Shown here piece after piece: positions 1 to 7,277 of a DNA stretch of 21,921 nucleotides; position 1 is the first letter of the stretch, and each line of letters starts with the position of its first letter. The position numbers and the translations under genes were made by a program. The stretch is from the NCBI RefSeq assembly GCF_938041645.1, contig NZ_CALIST010000002.1, forward strand, positions 1 through 21,921. The letters are read 5' to 3'. Below the pieces are notes generated by a model. That model had not been told where the DNA came from and made no database searches. It saw nothing but the letters and a program-made list of their open reading frames with translations. The DNA comes from an uncultured Campylobacter sp. (GTDB lineage Bacteria > Campylobacterota > Campylobacteria > Campylobacterales > Campylobacteraceae).

Positions 1-303
1 ATGGCAGAGAATGAACATCCGGATCATTTAATGTGTCCATTTTGTGGCAAAGACGATATCAAATACGGCGCAATCGTATGCAGTGGATGTCAGGCGGAAA
101 TCTCTTATAGTAGAGCATGGTTCTTGAAATTTTTAATAGGCGTGGTATGTCTTGTTTTTGGAATACGTGTCCTTATAAGAGTTGGTTTTATAATTCAAGA
201 TGTTTTTCTCATCTCTATCGGTACGATTTTGGTTTTATATTCTTTTGCGCTAGCAAGAGATCATAGCCCGGAATTTCATAGGACTATGAAACATGTCGAA
301 TAA
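1..303 (+). CDS. Small zinc-ribbon membrane protein, unknown function
   Basis: This 100-residue protein has an N-terminal CPFC...CSGC pair of knuckles (about residues 12-33), a typical short zinc ribbon. Two hydrophobic helices follow (about 42-62 and 65-85), with a short charged tail. The arrangement suggests a small inner-membrane protein with a cytoplasmic metal-binding head; the partner is unknown. The ATG is the first base of the window, so the upstream region, any ribosome binding site and a possible longer start cannot be examined. It ends at a TAA about 100 bases before the next membrane-protein gene on the same strand, so the two may be co-transcribed. I do not recognise a named family. 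Confidence 0.7.
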   Translation: MAENEHPDHLMCPFCGKDDIKYGAIVCSGCQAEISYSRAWFLKFLIGVVCLVFGIRVLIRVGFIIQDVFLISIGTILVLYSFALARDHSPEFHRTMKHVE

Positions 304-405
304 TCTTGCATATTTTTCATCGCCCAATCGGCGGTTAAATTCTAAAACTCTCCGATTGAATTTATAATCAGAAAGTCTCGCTATTTAAATTTTTAAAGGT
401 TGCTT

Positions 406-903
406 ATGGACTTTTTATTGGGTCTCATTATTGCGGCAGCTACTTCACTTGAAGGGCTTGCGGTAGTGATTTTAATCGCTGCCGCTATGGTTATTTTCAG
501 CGCTTTTAATGCCACTATTGCTTTTGCCGCAGGATATATAGTATTTTGTATCGCGACCTGGTTATTATATGTAATTATTATATGCAATACGAATAATAGA
601 TTTATGATAATTGCGTCTCTTGCGGTAAGTTTGACTCTGGGGTATTTAGCGGCTGATGCCGTTTATGAGAGAGAGCAGGCAAAGGATGCTGAGCGCGAAG
701 TGCAGAAGCAACAAAATATGACGCAGCAAGATAAAGTCTATTATATCCAACGTAGTTTGATGTTTAGCGGCTACGGTGTGATGATTGATGGTAAATGGGG
801 CAAAAAGACCATGCAAGCGGCGCAGAAATATTCGGGCTCGTCTGCAACCTCGATCGACGAACTTTATGAGGCGGTCAGGGCTAAAAAAGAGGGCAGAAGA
901 TAA
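406..903 (+). CDS. Membrane protein with C-terminal peptidoglycan-binding-like domain
   Basis: The protein has 165 residues. The first ~86 are strongly hydrophobic (about three membrane segments). A charged, helical stretch rich in E, K and Q follows, then a C-terminal module with the pattern IQ-x2-L-x3-GY-x4-DG-x2-G-x2-T-x2-A. That is the signature of PG_binding_1-type domains, which bind peptidoglycan outside the cytoplasm, so the tail is probably periplasmic. I chose ATG at 406 because AAAGG at 395-399 lies six bases upstream. A TTG six bases earlier is also in frame but abuts the Shine-Dalgarno. No catalytic domain accompanies the binding module, so the role is unknown. Confidence 0.75.
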   Translation: MDFLLGLIIAAATSLEGLAVVILIAAAMVIFSAFNATIAFAAGYIVFCIATWLLYVIIICNTNNRFMIIASLAVSLTLGYLAADAVYEREQAKDAEREVQKQQNMTQQDKVYYIQRSLMFSGYGVMIDGKWGKKTMQAAQKYSGSSATSIDELYEAVRAKKEGRR

Positions 904-1504
904 AATTTAAATCGCGAGCAAAGTTTGCCTGGCTAAATTTTAAAATTTGCTAGTTTTTTTATATCTCTTATCGAGCGCGCTTTTAAATGCAACGTAGTGA
1001 TTGTCAAAATTTCTTTAGGTTCGTTTGGAAGTTCAAATTTTAATATGATTTGAATGCTTTAAGGGCAGAAGGAAATCTGCTTGCATATGACGTCCAGAAC
1101 TTAAATTTAGAGATTTTGCCTTAGAGGGTTTGGCGAATGACACTGTCGCCGAATGATTCTGGCTTAAATTTAATGGATTTCAGCTACAAGGCACAGCTAA
1201 ATTTACGTTACTTTGTGTCTTTTCTAAAAGCATAATGCCTCAGCACTCGAGCGAGCAAAATTTTATCTCACATCGCTACGCTTTGACCTGAAGTACGCGA
1301 CACATTCTAAGTCACGAAAAACTAAAATTTTTATACCTCCGAAGCTCACATCGTTTGTCAGAAAGCTCGTGCCTAAATCAAAATCATACCTCTTAAAACC
1401 TAGCTCGCTAGCGTTTTAAATTTTGGATTGTAAATGAGATAAATACTGAGGCGGCAATCTTTAGTGGATGAAATTCTATACGTAAAAACCGAGGTTTGGA
1501 TTTA
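904..1504. other. Gene-free spacer, about 600 bases
   Basis: No convincing reading frame, RNA gene or mobile element is visible on either strand. The stretch is AT-rich with many AAATTT words. Just after the upstream stop there is a palindromic AAATTTTAAAATTT (about 932-945), followed shortly by a run of seven T (about 951-957), which could act as a weak terminator for the plus-strand pair. A small inverted repeat, GGCGA...TCGCC, lies near 1132-1150. The spacer separates plus-strand genes from minus-strand genes that converge on it, so it carries 3' ends only. Confidence 0.5.
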
Positions 1505-1957
1505 CTATGAAAGTTTCAATTTCTTAAACTCGCGGCTATATTTTCTTTGCGAAATCGCGTTAAATTTAAGGCTATCTATCCTGGAAAAATTAACGGCGTA
1601 TTCCTTCAGACAGGCAAGGATGAAAGAGAAGCGGTAATTGCCATTTTCGTAAAATATCTCGCTCGTTATTATTTCGCCGGGCGCCGCGTCGCATCTTTGA
1701 TCCGAGCTCATAACGCATTTTAGTTCATAATATCCATTTTGCAAATCTCCGATGTAAAATTTCAAATGCAATTTTTCATTAATTTGCTTTTTGGGTAGCA
1801 ATAGCGCATCGTTGAAGCTTATGCCCGCAAAAATTCTTTCTAGCGTATGCATATTTTTATGCAGCCCTGCTAAATACGCCTCGTACCGCCGCTCTCTTAA
1901 AGCATATTCGCTATCTTTTATATTGCCCCTAATCCAATCTAAGTCAAAATATAGCAC
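1505..1957 (-). CDS. Hypothetical protein, 150 aa
   Basis: I do not recognise this protein. It is soluble in character (no signal peptide or membrane segment), with a helical charged N-terminus and alternating hydrophobic segments in the middle that suggest a beta-rich core, and a basic C-terminus. The start is GTG (1955-1957), with AAGAG about eight bases upstream on the minus strand. No better in-frame ATG lies near the N-terminus; the next is at about residue 36. It lies about 40 bases after the kinase/receiver-like gene on the same strand, so it may be the last member of that transcript. Size and isolation are compatible with an immunity-type or accessory protein, but nothing shows that directly. 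Confidence 0.6.
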   Translation of the reverse strand: MLYFDLDWIRGNIKDSEYALRERRYEAYLAGLHKNMHTLERIFAGISFNDALLLPKKQINEKLHLKFYIGDLQNGYYELKCVMSSDQRCDAAPGEIITSEIFYENGNYRFSFILACLKEYAVNFSRIDSLKFNAISQRKYSREFKKLKLS

Positions 1958-1996
1958 TTCAATCTCTTAGGTTTTAAATTTATCGCTACCTGTTCG

Positions 1997-3034
1997 TTAC
2001 AGCCCCAAGAAATTCTCATCGTTTTTGATCTTTTCGATGATGTCGAGCGTGGCGTAAAACTCGTCGTAGAAATATGGCATCTCGAGTTTGAAAAATTTAA
2101 AGCTTAGCCCCTCCAGCACCTTTAGCGAGTGTTTGTTTTTGAGCAAAAATATAAAAAATACCCCATCTTTTTCCAGCGCGTTGAGGTAGTTTATTTCGCT
2201 TATATTGGCGCGCAGGATCTCGGCGTCGAGGATGACGACGTCGGCTACGTAGATGAAGTCGCCAAGATGTCTCTTCGCGCTCTCCCAGTTGGAGTTTGGC
2301 ATCACGTCACAACCAAGCCCGCTCAAAAAATCTCGCAGCTCCTCGAAGATCGCGCGGTTTTTATGCGTGATTATGACGTTGTAGTCGTATTTTTTGGCGC
2401 TAAAACTTTGCTGCGCGAAGCAGCTAAGTACTGCATCCATTTTGATAAAGGTTCCGCGCCCGTCGGCTCCAATACTCGGATGCGAACCGAGTGCACGCAA
2501 ATGGGTCTGCGCCGAAGTAAGATACTCATCATCCGTGCTAGCAGCGCTTTCTAGTGCACTTTTAAGCGCATAGGTGCGCGGATCCTTTAGCTCGCGATCG
2601 ATGCCTACGCGAACATCGAGCTTGATAGAGCTCATATTCGCTCTAAGTTCCTTACTGCTAAATTCCACGCTTACGCGGATTGGTTCAGCGATATTTTGCA
2701 GGAAAAACTCGCACGCGTCAAAGACCGCGCTAGTGAGATTTAGCACCTCGCCGCCGTAGATACGCGGCAGCTGTGGTGGGAAACTAAGATATAGCGTACT
2801 GTCGTATTTCGTGCACTCCTCAAATAAAATTTCGCTTTGAAATTTTAAAATTTTTAAAATATCGATCTGCGCGATATCCTCGCGTCTAGGCACGACGGAA
2901 TCGCTTTCTTTGGCTTTAGGCGCAGCGGAGAAAATTTTGCCGCTTACGGCGGGCTTTTTAGCAAAAAGTTTTCTTGCCGCAAAGCCTGTCGTCGCAGCCA
3001 ATAACGCCAGAGCGCCTAAAATCACGACCTTCAT
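1997..3034 (-). CDS. Membrane-anchored protein with degenerate histidine-kinase and receiver-like domains
   Basis: The 345-residue protein starts with an uncleaved-looking membrane anchor (about residues 1-20) and a basic linker. Residues ~60-205 follow the pattern of a kinase dimerisation helix plus HATPase domain: a helix at 59-78, an 'IYGGEVLNLTSAVFDAC' stretch where the N box would be, and a closing G-x-GTFI strand at ~192-197. The phospho-accepting His and the usual Asn/Gly ATP-binding boxes are not visible. Residues ~217-340 resemble a receiver: 'VVILD' with Asp270 in the phosphoacceptor position and 'KLEMP' (316-320) in the conserved Lys-Pro position, but the acidic pair at the N-terminus is missing. 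The ATG overlaps the queA stop by four bases (ATGA), so translation is coupled. I infer a non-enzymatic signalling or scaffold protein. Confidence 0.7.
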   Translation of the reverse strand: MKVVILGALALLAATTGFAARKLFAKKPAVSGKIFSAAPKAKESDSVVPRREDIAQIDILKILKFQSEILFEECTKYDSTLYLSFPPQLPRIYGGEVLNLTSAVFDACEFFLQNIAEPIRVSVEFSSKELRANMSSIKLDVRVGIDRELKDPRTYALKSALESAASTDDEYLTSAQTHLRALGSHPSIGADGRGTFIKMDAVLSCFAQQSFSAKKYDYNVIITHKNRAIFEELRDFLSGLGCDVMPNSNWESAKRHLGDFIYVADVVILDAEILRANISEINYLNALEKDGVFFIFLLKNKHSLKVLEGLSFKFFKLEMPYFYDEFYATLDIIEKIKNDENFLGL

Positions 3035-4050
3035 AGCAGCAGCATCCCGTCGCCGTAGGAGTAGAAGCGGTATCTTTGCTCCACTGCGATGCGGTAGAGC
3101 TCAAGCGTGCGCTCAAGGCCGATGAAGCTCGCTACGAGCATTATCAGCGTGGATTTGGGCAGGTGAAAGTTCGTAAGCAAAAAATTCTGTCTTATCGGCG
3201 GATTGCCCGGGTGCAAAAACAGCTCGCAGATCCCGCTGCTTTGCCCGTTGCGCGCAAAATTTTCGATCGTTCGCGTAACGGTCGTGCCCACGCCTAAAAT
3301 TTTTCGCTCGCTTTTTAAAATTTGCGCGGTCTGCGGCGGGATGGAGTAGAGCTCGCCGTGCATCTTGTGATCGCGCAGATCCGCTACTTCCACGGGCTTG
3401 AAGGTGCCCGCGCCTACGTGTAGCGTGATAAAATAAATTTCGTGGTTTTTGCGCAGGTCGTTTAGCATCGCATCGTTAAAATGAAGGCTCGCGGTGGGTG
3501 CAGCGACGGCGCCTTGCTCGCGCGCGAATATGCTTTGGTACCAGCTCGCATCCTCCTTCGTATCGGCGCGCTTGATATACGGCGGCAGCGGCACGTGGCC
3601 GATACGTTCGCAAATTTCAAAAACATCATGGGTGTTTAAAGCTTCGCCGCCGCGCTCAAACTGCACGATGCGAAGCCCACCTTCCATAAGCTCACAAACG
3701 CGCGCATTAAGACCGCTTTGAAATTTTAATTCGCTGCCTACTTTGACGCTGCCGCGAATATAGGCACTAAATTTATTGCCCTCAAGCGGCGAGTTTAGCA
3801 GAAGCTCGATCTTGCCGCCGCTATTTTTGTGACCGAATAGGCGCGCCTTAATCACTCGCGTGTCGTTGAAAATAATATCGCAGGGCGGCAGGGCGTCCGC
3901 CAGATCGCCGAAGTGCGCGTGCGTGATCTGCTCCTTGGCGCGGTCGTAGATCAGTAGGCGCGCGCTTTGTTTGGGCATGACGGGAGCGCTTGCGATGAGC
4001 TCGCTAGGAAGCTCGTAATCGTAGCTGCCAACTAAATTTAGATCCGCCAT
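3031..4050 (-). CDS. queA: S-adenosylmethionine:tRNA ribosyltransferase-isomerase QueA
   Basis: QueA transfers and isomerises the ribosyl group of S-adenosylmethionine onto 7-aminomethyl-7-deazaguanine in tRNA, giving epoxyqueuosine at the wobble position. The 339-residue length is normal. Family segments are present in order: the N-terminal YDYELP(x)ELIA block with a following SARLL, the substrate-region HVGAGTFKPV, a DHKMHGE block, GTTVTRTIE, and the C-terminal LTNFHLPKSTLIMLV. The ATG lies one base downstream of the tatC stop on the minus strand, and its own stop overlaps the start of the next gene, so it is inside a translationally coupled run tatB-tatC-queA-(kinase-like). The neighbours match the queA-tatC-tatB order I recall from C. 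jejuni. Confidence 0.97.
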   Translation of the reverse strand: MADLNLVGSYDYELPSELIASAPVMPKQSARLLIYDRAKEQITHAHFGDLADALPPCDIIFNDTRVIKARLFGHKNSGGKIELLLNSPLEGNKFSAYIRGSVKVGSELKFQSGLNARVCELMEGGLRIVQFERGGEALNTHDVFEICERIGHVPLPPYIKRADTKEDASWYQSIFAREQGAVAAPTASLHFNDAMLNDLRKNHEIYFITLHVGAGTFKPVEVADLRDHKMHGELYSIPPQTAQILKSERKILGVGTTVTRTIENFARNGQSSGICELFLHPGNPPIRQNFLLTNFHLPKSTLIMLVASFIGLERTLELYRIAVEQRYRFYSYGDGMLLL

Positions 4051-4051
4051 C

Positions 4052-4807
4052 TCACGCCTGCGCTACGTCCGTGGAATTTTCGCTTTCGTCATCCTCCTGC
4101 TTATACGGATTTATCATTTTGGCGATGAAGATTGAAAGCAGATAAAGCGCAATTAGCGGAGTTGCGAGCATAAACTGACTAAGCACGTCTGGCGGCGTCA
4201 TGACCGCTGCAAAGATGAAAATAATAACGATTGCGTAGCGGAAAAAATCGCTCAGGCTTTTGTTTGTCACAAGCCCGATCTTGGCGAGAAAAAAGGTCAC
4301 CACCGGAAGCTCGAAGCTGATGCCGAATGCGACGACGAGCTTAGCGAAAAAGCCTACATATTCGCCGATCGTAGGCATCGCAGTAAATTGCTTGGCGCCA
4401 AAATTTACCAAGAAATTAAATGCGACGGGGATTACGAAAAAATAGCAAAACGCCGCGCCTAAAAAGAACATAATGCTCGCGCCGCTAACGAAAGGGATGA
4501 CGTATTTTTTCTCGTTGTCGTAAAGCCCAGGCGCTACGAAAAGCCACACCTGCCAGAAAATTATCGGCATTGCTAGAAGTAACGAGGTGAAAAACGACAC
4601 CTTCATCGCAGTAAAAAAGGTCTCGCCAAGCTGGGTAAAGATGATCTCGCTGCCTTTGGGAAGTACGCGCACTAGCGGGCGCGTCATGAGACCTAGGATC
4701 TGCTCCCAAAAGCCGAAGCAAACGACGAAAAGGACGATGACGGAAAGCACGGAGATAACCAGACGCTTGCGAAGCTCGGCTAGATGGGGTTTTAGCTCTT
4801 CAAACAT
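4052..4807 (-). CDS. tatC: Sec-independent protein translocase subunit TatC
   Basis: TatC is the polytopic core of the twin-arginine translocase, which recognises RR signal peptides and moves folded proteins across the inner membrane. The 251-residue sequence starts with the conserved cytoplasmic HLAELRKRL segment (residues 8-16) and shows about six membrane helices, with the family's F(V)APGLY-x-(N/E)EKKY loop around residues 90-102. The C-terminus is a short charged tail. ATG at 4807 is preceded by GAGAG. The gap to tatB is 15 bases, and the stop lies one base before queA. Tat export in epsilonproteobacteria serves periplasmic cofactor-containing enzymes, such as hydrogenase and formate dehydrogenase. 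Confidence 0.97.
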   Translation of the reverse strand: MFEELKPHLAELRKRLVISVLSVIVLFVVCFGFWEQILGLMTRPLVRVLPKGSEIIFTQLGETFFTAMKVSFFTSLLLAMPIIFWQVWLFVAPGLYDNEKKYVIPFVSGASIMFFLGAAFCYFFVIPVAFNFLVNFGAKQFTAMPTIGEYVGFFAKLVVAFGISFELPVVTFFLAKIGLVTNKSLSDFFRYAIVIIFIFAAVMTPPDVLSQFMLATPLIALYLLSIFIAKMINPYKQEDDESENSTDVAQA

Positions 4808-4822
4808 TAAATTTCTCTCTCA

Positions 4823-5539
4823 TTATGATTTTTGCGTATCGTTATTTTGCGCGGAATTTTGCATAGAATTTTGCGCATCGCCGTTTAAATTTGCATTTTG
4901 CGTACCGCTTTTCGCTTCGCCATTCGCATTTGTATTTTGTGCAGAATTTTCCGCGCCGCCGCTTGCGCTCGGCATAGAATTTTCGCCTTTGTTTTCGGCA
5001 CTCGAATTCGCGCTTTTGCTTTCAGCGCCGGAATTTGTTGCGCTGCCGGCGGAGCCTTGCGTAGAGTTTGCGGCGCGGGCAGAGCTTTGCGCGGAATTTT
5101 CTCCGCTCGAATTTGCTTTTAAATTTGCCGTCTCGCTCTGTTTTTGCGCCGAGACTTCCGCAGAGTTTAACGCGTCTTTGGCGGCGTCCGAGCTAAGCGT
5201 TTCTTTAAGCGAGCTTTCCGCGTCTTTTAGCCCCTCATTTAGCGTCTCTTTGACCGAGTCGATACCGCCTTTGATCTCGTCGAGCTCCTCAAACGTGAGC
5301 TTTTTGCGCACGCCCTCGCTTGCTCGCGTGATACTCTCTTTATATTTTTTGGCATCCTCTTTGAGCTCGGCGATGCGAAGCTCCTGATCGAAGCTAGATT
5401 TTGCGTCGTTGATGGTTTTTTTGATGACTTTGAAGTATTTCGCAAGCTCGACCAGCACTTTTGGAAGCTTTTCGGGCCCCAGCACGATTATCGCGATGAT
5501 TAAAATGACCGTAATTTCAGGCATACTGATACCAAACAT
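4823..5539 (-). CDS. tatB: Sec-independent translocase subunit TatB with long low-complexity tail
   Basis: The N-terminus is a textbook TatA/B domain: MFGISMPE, one membrane helix (about 7-20), the hinge GPEKLP (21-26) and an amphipathic helix with basic residues to about 45. A coiled-coil-like charged segment follows to ~112. From ~115 to 238 the protein is almost only Ala, Ser, Asn, Gln, Gly and Glu, with repeated E/Q-N-S-A-Q and N-x-N units. Typical TatB proteins are about 130-170 residues, so most of this tail is extra. AGGA lies six bases before ATG 5539. A TAAAAT (minus strand, 5567-5572) could be a -10 box, although readthrough from hemW, 57 bases upstream, is also possible. TatB rather than TatA is favoured by adjacency to tatC and length. 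Confidence 0.92.
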   Translation of the reverse strand: MFGISMPEITVILIIAIIVLGPEKLPKVLVELAKYFKVIKKTINDAKSSFDQELRIAELKEDAKKYKESITRASEGVRKKLTFEELDEIKGGIDSVKETLNEGLKDAESSLKETLSSDAAKDALNSAEVSAQKQSETANLKANSSGENSAQSSARAANSTQGSAGSATNSGAESKSANSSAENKGENSMPSASGGAENSAQNTNANGEAKSGTQNANLNGDAQNSMQNSAQNNDTQKS

Positions 5540-5566
5540 AAAATTTCCTAACGTAAAAAGTGGCGT

Positions 5567-5572
5567 ATTTTA
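5567..5572 (-). promoter_or_regulatory. Possible -10 box for tatB-tatC-queA
   Basis: TAAAAT on the minus strand, 28 bases before the tatB ATG, inside the 57-base hemW-tatB gap. Campylobacter sigma-70 promoters rely mainly on the -10 box, so the lack of a clear -35 does not count against it. In such AT-rich DNA the match alone is weak. Confidence 0.25.
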
Positions 5573-5596
5573 ACTAAAATTTCATTAATCTTAAAT

Positions 5597-6670
5597 TTAG
5601 CGCCCATTACGGCTTTCTTGCGTGATAAAAAGCGCAATCTCGTCGGCGAGCAAAAAGTTGGGATTATAAAATTTGCCCTCGGCAAATTTCAGCTTTTTTT
5701 CGCGCACGAGCAGCCGCGCGTTGCTTAGCTCCGCAGCGTCTAAAATTTGCGCCTCAAATCCCAAAACGCAGCGCAGCCCAAGAAATATGCGCTCGAGCTT
5801 TTTATCCTGCGCGCTTAGAACTTCGCGCTGTTTTTGCAGCGGATCTGCAATATAACTTTGTAAATTCGTAGGCGAGCTAAGGCGCACCTGCCCGCTAGTT
5901 CCGACCGCAAATGCCCCAAACCCAGCGTAATCCTCGCCGCGCCAGTAAGCTAGATTGTGCTTACAGCGCAGTCCGCGCGCGGCAAAATTTGAAATTTCAT
6001 ACTGATTAAAGCCGCTATCAGCTGCCAAAGCAAAGAGAAATTTAGCTAGAGCCGCGCTTTCCTTTTTAAAGCTTTCGCGCCCGAAAAAGGGCGTGTTTTC
6101 CTCAAGGCTCAGTGCATAGGCGCTTAGATGCGGCACTTCGCAGCGCGCAAGCTCGGCCATTTCAAATTTCAAATTCCTTTTATCGTCAAATTTGCTCGCA
6201 TAGATTAGGTCTAAGTTTATGTTATCAAAGCCCGCCGCTTTGGCATTTTGCACCGCCAGAAAAATCTGCGCCGCACTGTGCGCGCGACCGAGGAACTTTA
6301 GCTTGGCGTCGTTGAAGCTTTGTGCGCCGAAGCTGATGCGATTTACGCCGAGCTTTCGCATCGCCCTAAGCCAAGCGGGGCTAGCGGAGTTTGGATTAGC
6401 TTCCGAGCTAATTTCGGCTTTGGCAGTAAAATGCGGCGCAAGCAGCGCAAAAATTTCATCGTAAAGCCCCGCATCCACGGCACTTGGCGTACCTCCGCCG
6501 ATAAAAAGCGTCGAAATTTGCGCGTGCGGATTTTTCGTCAAAAAGTCGCGTACCTCAAGCTCTAGCGCGCGAAAGTAGCTTTTTGCGAGGCTAAACTTAT
6601 CGCTGAAGGAGCCAAAGGCGCAATACGGGCATTTGGAGGCGCAAAACGGCACGTGGATGTAGATGTGCAA
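5597..6670 (-). CDS. hemW: Radical SAM heme chaperone/coproporphyrinogen oxidase-like protein HemW
   Basis: This 357-residue radical SAM protein has C10-x3-C14-x2-C17-x-F, the cluster-binding motif of the HemN/HemW group, directly after the N-terminal IYIHVPFC. The next SAM-binding motif, FIGGGTPS, is present near residues 56-63. HemW members, unlike true HemN, are now regarded as heme-binding chaperones that insert heme into respiratory enzymes. The short N-terminus before the first Cys is the HemW form. The start is TTG: an in-frame TAG at 6686-6688 bars any longer version, AGGA (6677-6680) sits six bases upstream, and no ATG/GTG lies before the Cys motif. It diverges from nudH and precedes tatB by 57 bases, as I recall for the C. 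jejuni relative. Confidence 0.9.
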   Translation of the reverse strand: MHIYIHVPFCASKCPYCAFGSFSDKFSLAKSYFRALELEVRDFLTKNPHAQISTLFIGGGTPSAVDAGLYDEIFALLAPHFTAKAEISSEANPNSASPAWLRAMRKLGVNRISFGAQSFNDAKLKFLGRAHSAAQIFLAVQNAKAAGFDNINLDLIYASKFDDKRNLKFEMAELARCEVPHLSAYALSLEENTPFFGRESFKKESAALAKFLFALAADSGFNQYEISNFAARGLRCKHNLAYWRGEDYAGFGAFAVGTSGQVRLSSPTNLQSYIADPLQKQREVLSAQDKKLERIFLGLRCVLGFEAQILDAAELSNARLLVREKKLKFAEGKFYNPNFLLADEIALFITQESRNGR

Positions 6671-6772
6671 GGGCGGTCCTATGGGCTAAATTTACGTCGC
6701 AAAATTTAGCGAATTAATTTGAAAATTTATATAAATTTTAAGCCTCTTAACGCAAATTTTAATATTTTTAGG

Positions 6773-6778
6773 TAAAAT
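6773..6778 (+). promoter_or_regulatory. Possible -10 box for the nudH-folP operon
   Basis: TAAAAT lies 28 bases before the nudH ATG, in a very AT-rich 136-base divergent spacer that also serves hemW on the other strand. A T-rich run precedes it, as in Campylobacter promoters. The spacing fits a short leader. Weak evidence by itself. Confidence 0.3.
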
Positions 6779-6806
6779 TTTGAGAAATTTTTTGTGAGAA
6801 AACGAG

Positions 6807-7277
6807 ATGGAAAAAGAGAAAAATTACAGACCGAATGTCGCTGCAATCGTACTTTCGCCCTCGTATCCGTTTAATTGCGAAATTTTAATCGCGCAACGAA
6901 GCGACATCAAAGGCGCTTGGCAGTTTCCTCAAGGTGGTATCGACGATGGTGAGACGCCTAAGATGGCGATCCGCAGAGAGCTAGGTGAGGAGATCGGAAC
7001 AAGCAAAGTCGATATCATCGCTGAGTGCCCGAAGTGGCTTAGCTACGACTTTCCCGATGGGGTAGCTCAAAAGATGCGCCCATACGACGGGCAAATTCAA
7101 AGGTATTTTTTGGTGAGATTGCGAAGCTTAGCCGATATAAACATCAATACCAAACTTCCGGAGTTCGACGCATTTAAATTCGTAAGCGCGAATGAGGTTT
7201 TAAGGCACGTAAATCACTTCAAAAAGCCGATTTACGCGACGGTTTTAAAATATTTTAAGGAGGAGGGTTACATTTAA
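6807..7277 (+). CDS. rppH: RNA pyrophosphohydrolase (Nudix), RppH/NudH
   Basis: RppH removes phosphate from the triphosphorylated 5' end of mRNA, opening it to decay; relatives also hydrolyse dinucleoside polyphosphates. The 156-residue protein carries a complete Nudix box at residues 43-65 (G43-x5-E49-x7-R57-E58-L59-x-E61-E62-x-G64-T65), so the metal-binding glutamates are all there. The N-terminal YRPNVAAIVL and the WQFPQGGI segment are characteristic of the RppH branch. The stop TAA shares one base with the lysC ATG (TAATG). It is first in a five-gene overlapping operon. The symbol nudH is used for the C. jejuni relative. Confidence 0.95.
   Translation: MEKEKNYRPNVAAIVLSPSYPFNCEILIAQRSDIKGAWQFPQGGIDDGETPKMAIRRELGEEIGTSKVDIIAECPKWLSYDFPDGVAQKMRPYDGQIQRYFLVRLRSLADININTKLPEFDAFKFVSANEVLRHVNHFKKPIYATVLKYFKEEGYI

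Noticed and set aside
400..405. TTG start two codons before the 165-aa membrane protein
   Set aside because: AAAGG ends directly at the TTG, leaving no spacing; ATG 406 is six bases away.
904..1504. tRNA or small RNA gene in the long spacer
   Set aside because: No cloverleaf, T-loop (GGTTCGAATCC-like) or strong GC-rich fold is visible; the only inverted repeats are five to seven bases long.
2129..2554. 141-codon plus-strand open frame opposite the kinase/receiver-like gene
   Set aside because: It has no recognisable motif and overlaps a gene with a supported anchor and coupled start.
4587..5387. 266-codon plus-strand open frame opposite tatB/tatC
   Set aside because: It is antisense to two well-supported genes, and its Phe/Ala/Ser/Glu-rich sequence is just the mirror of the low-complexity TatB tail.
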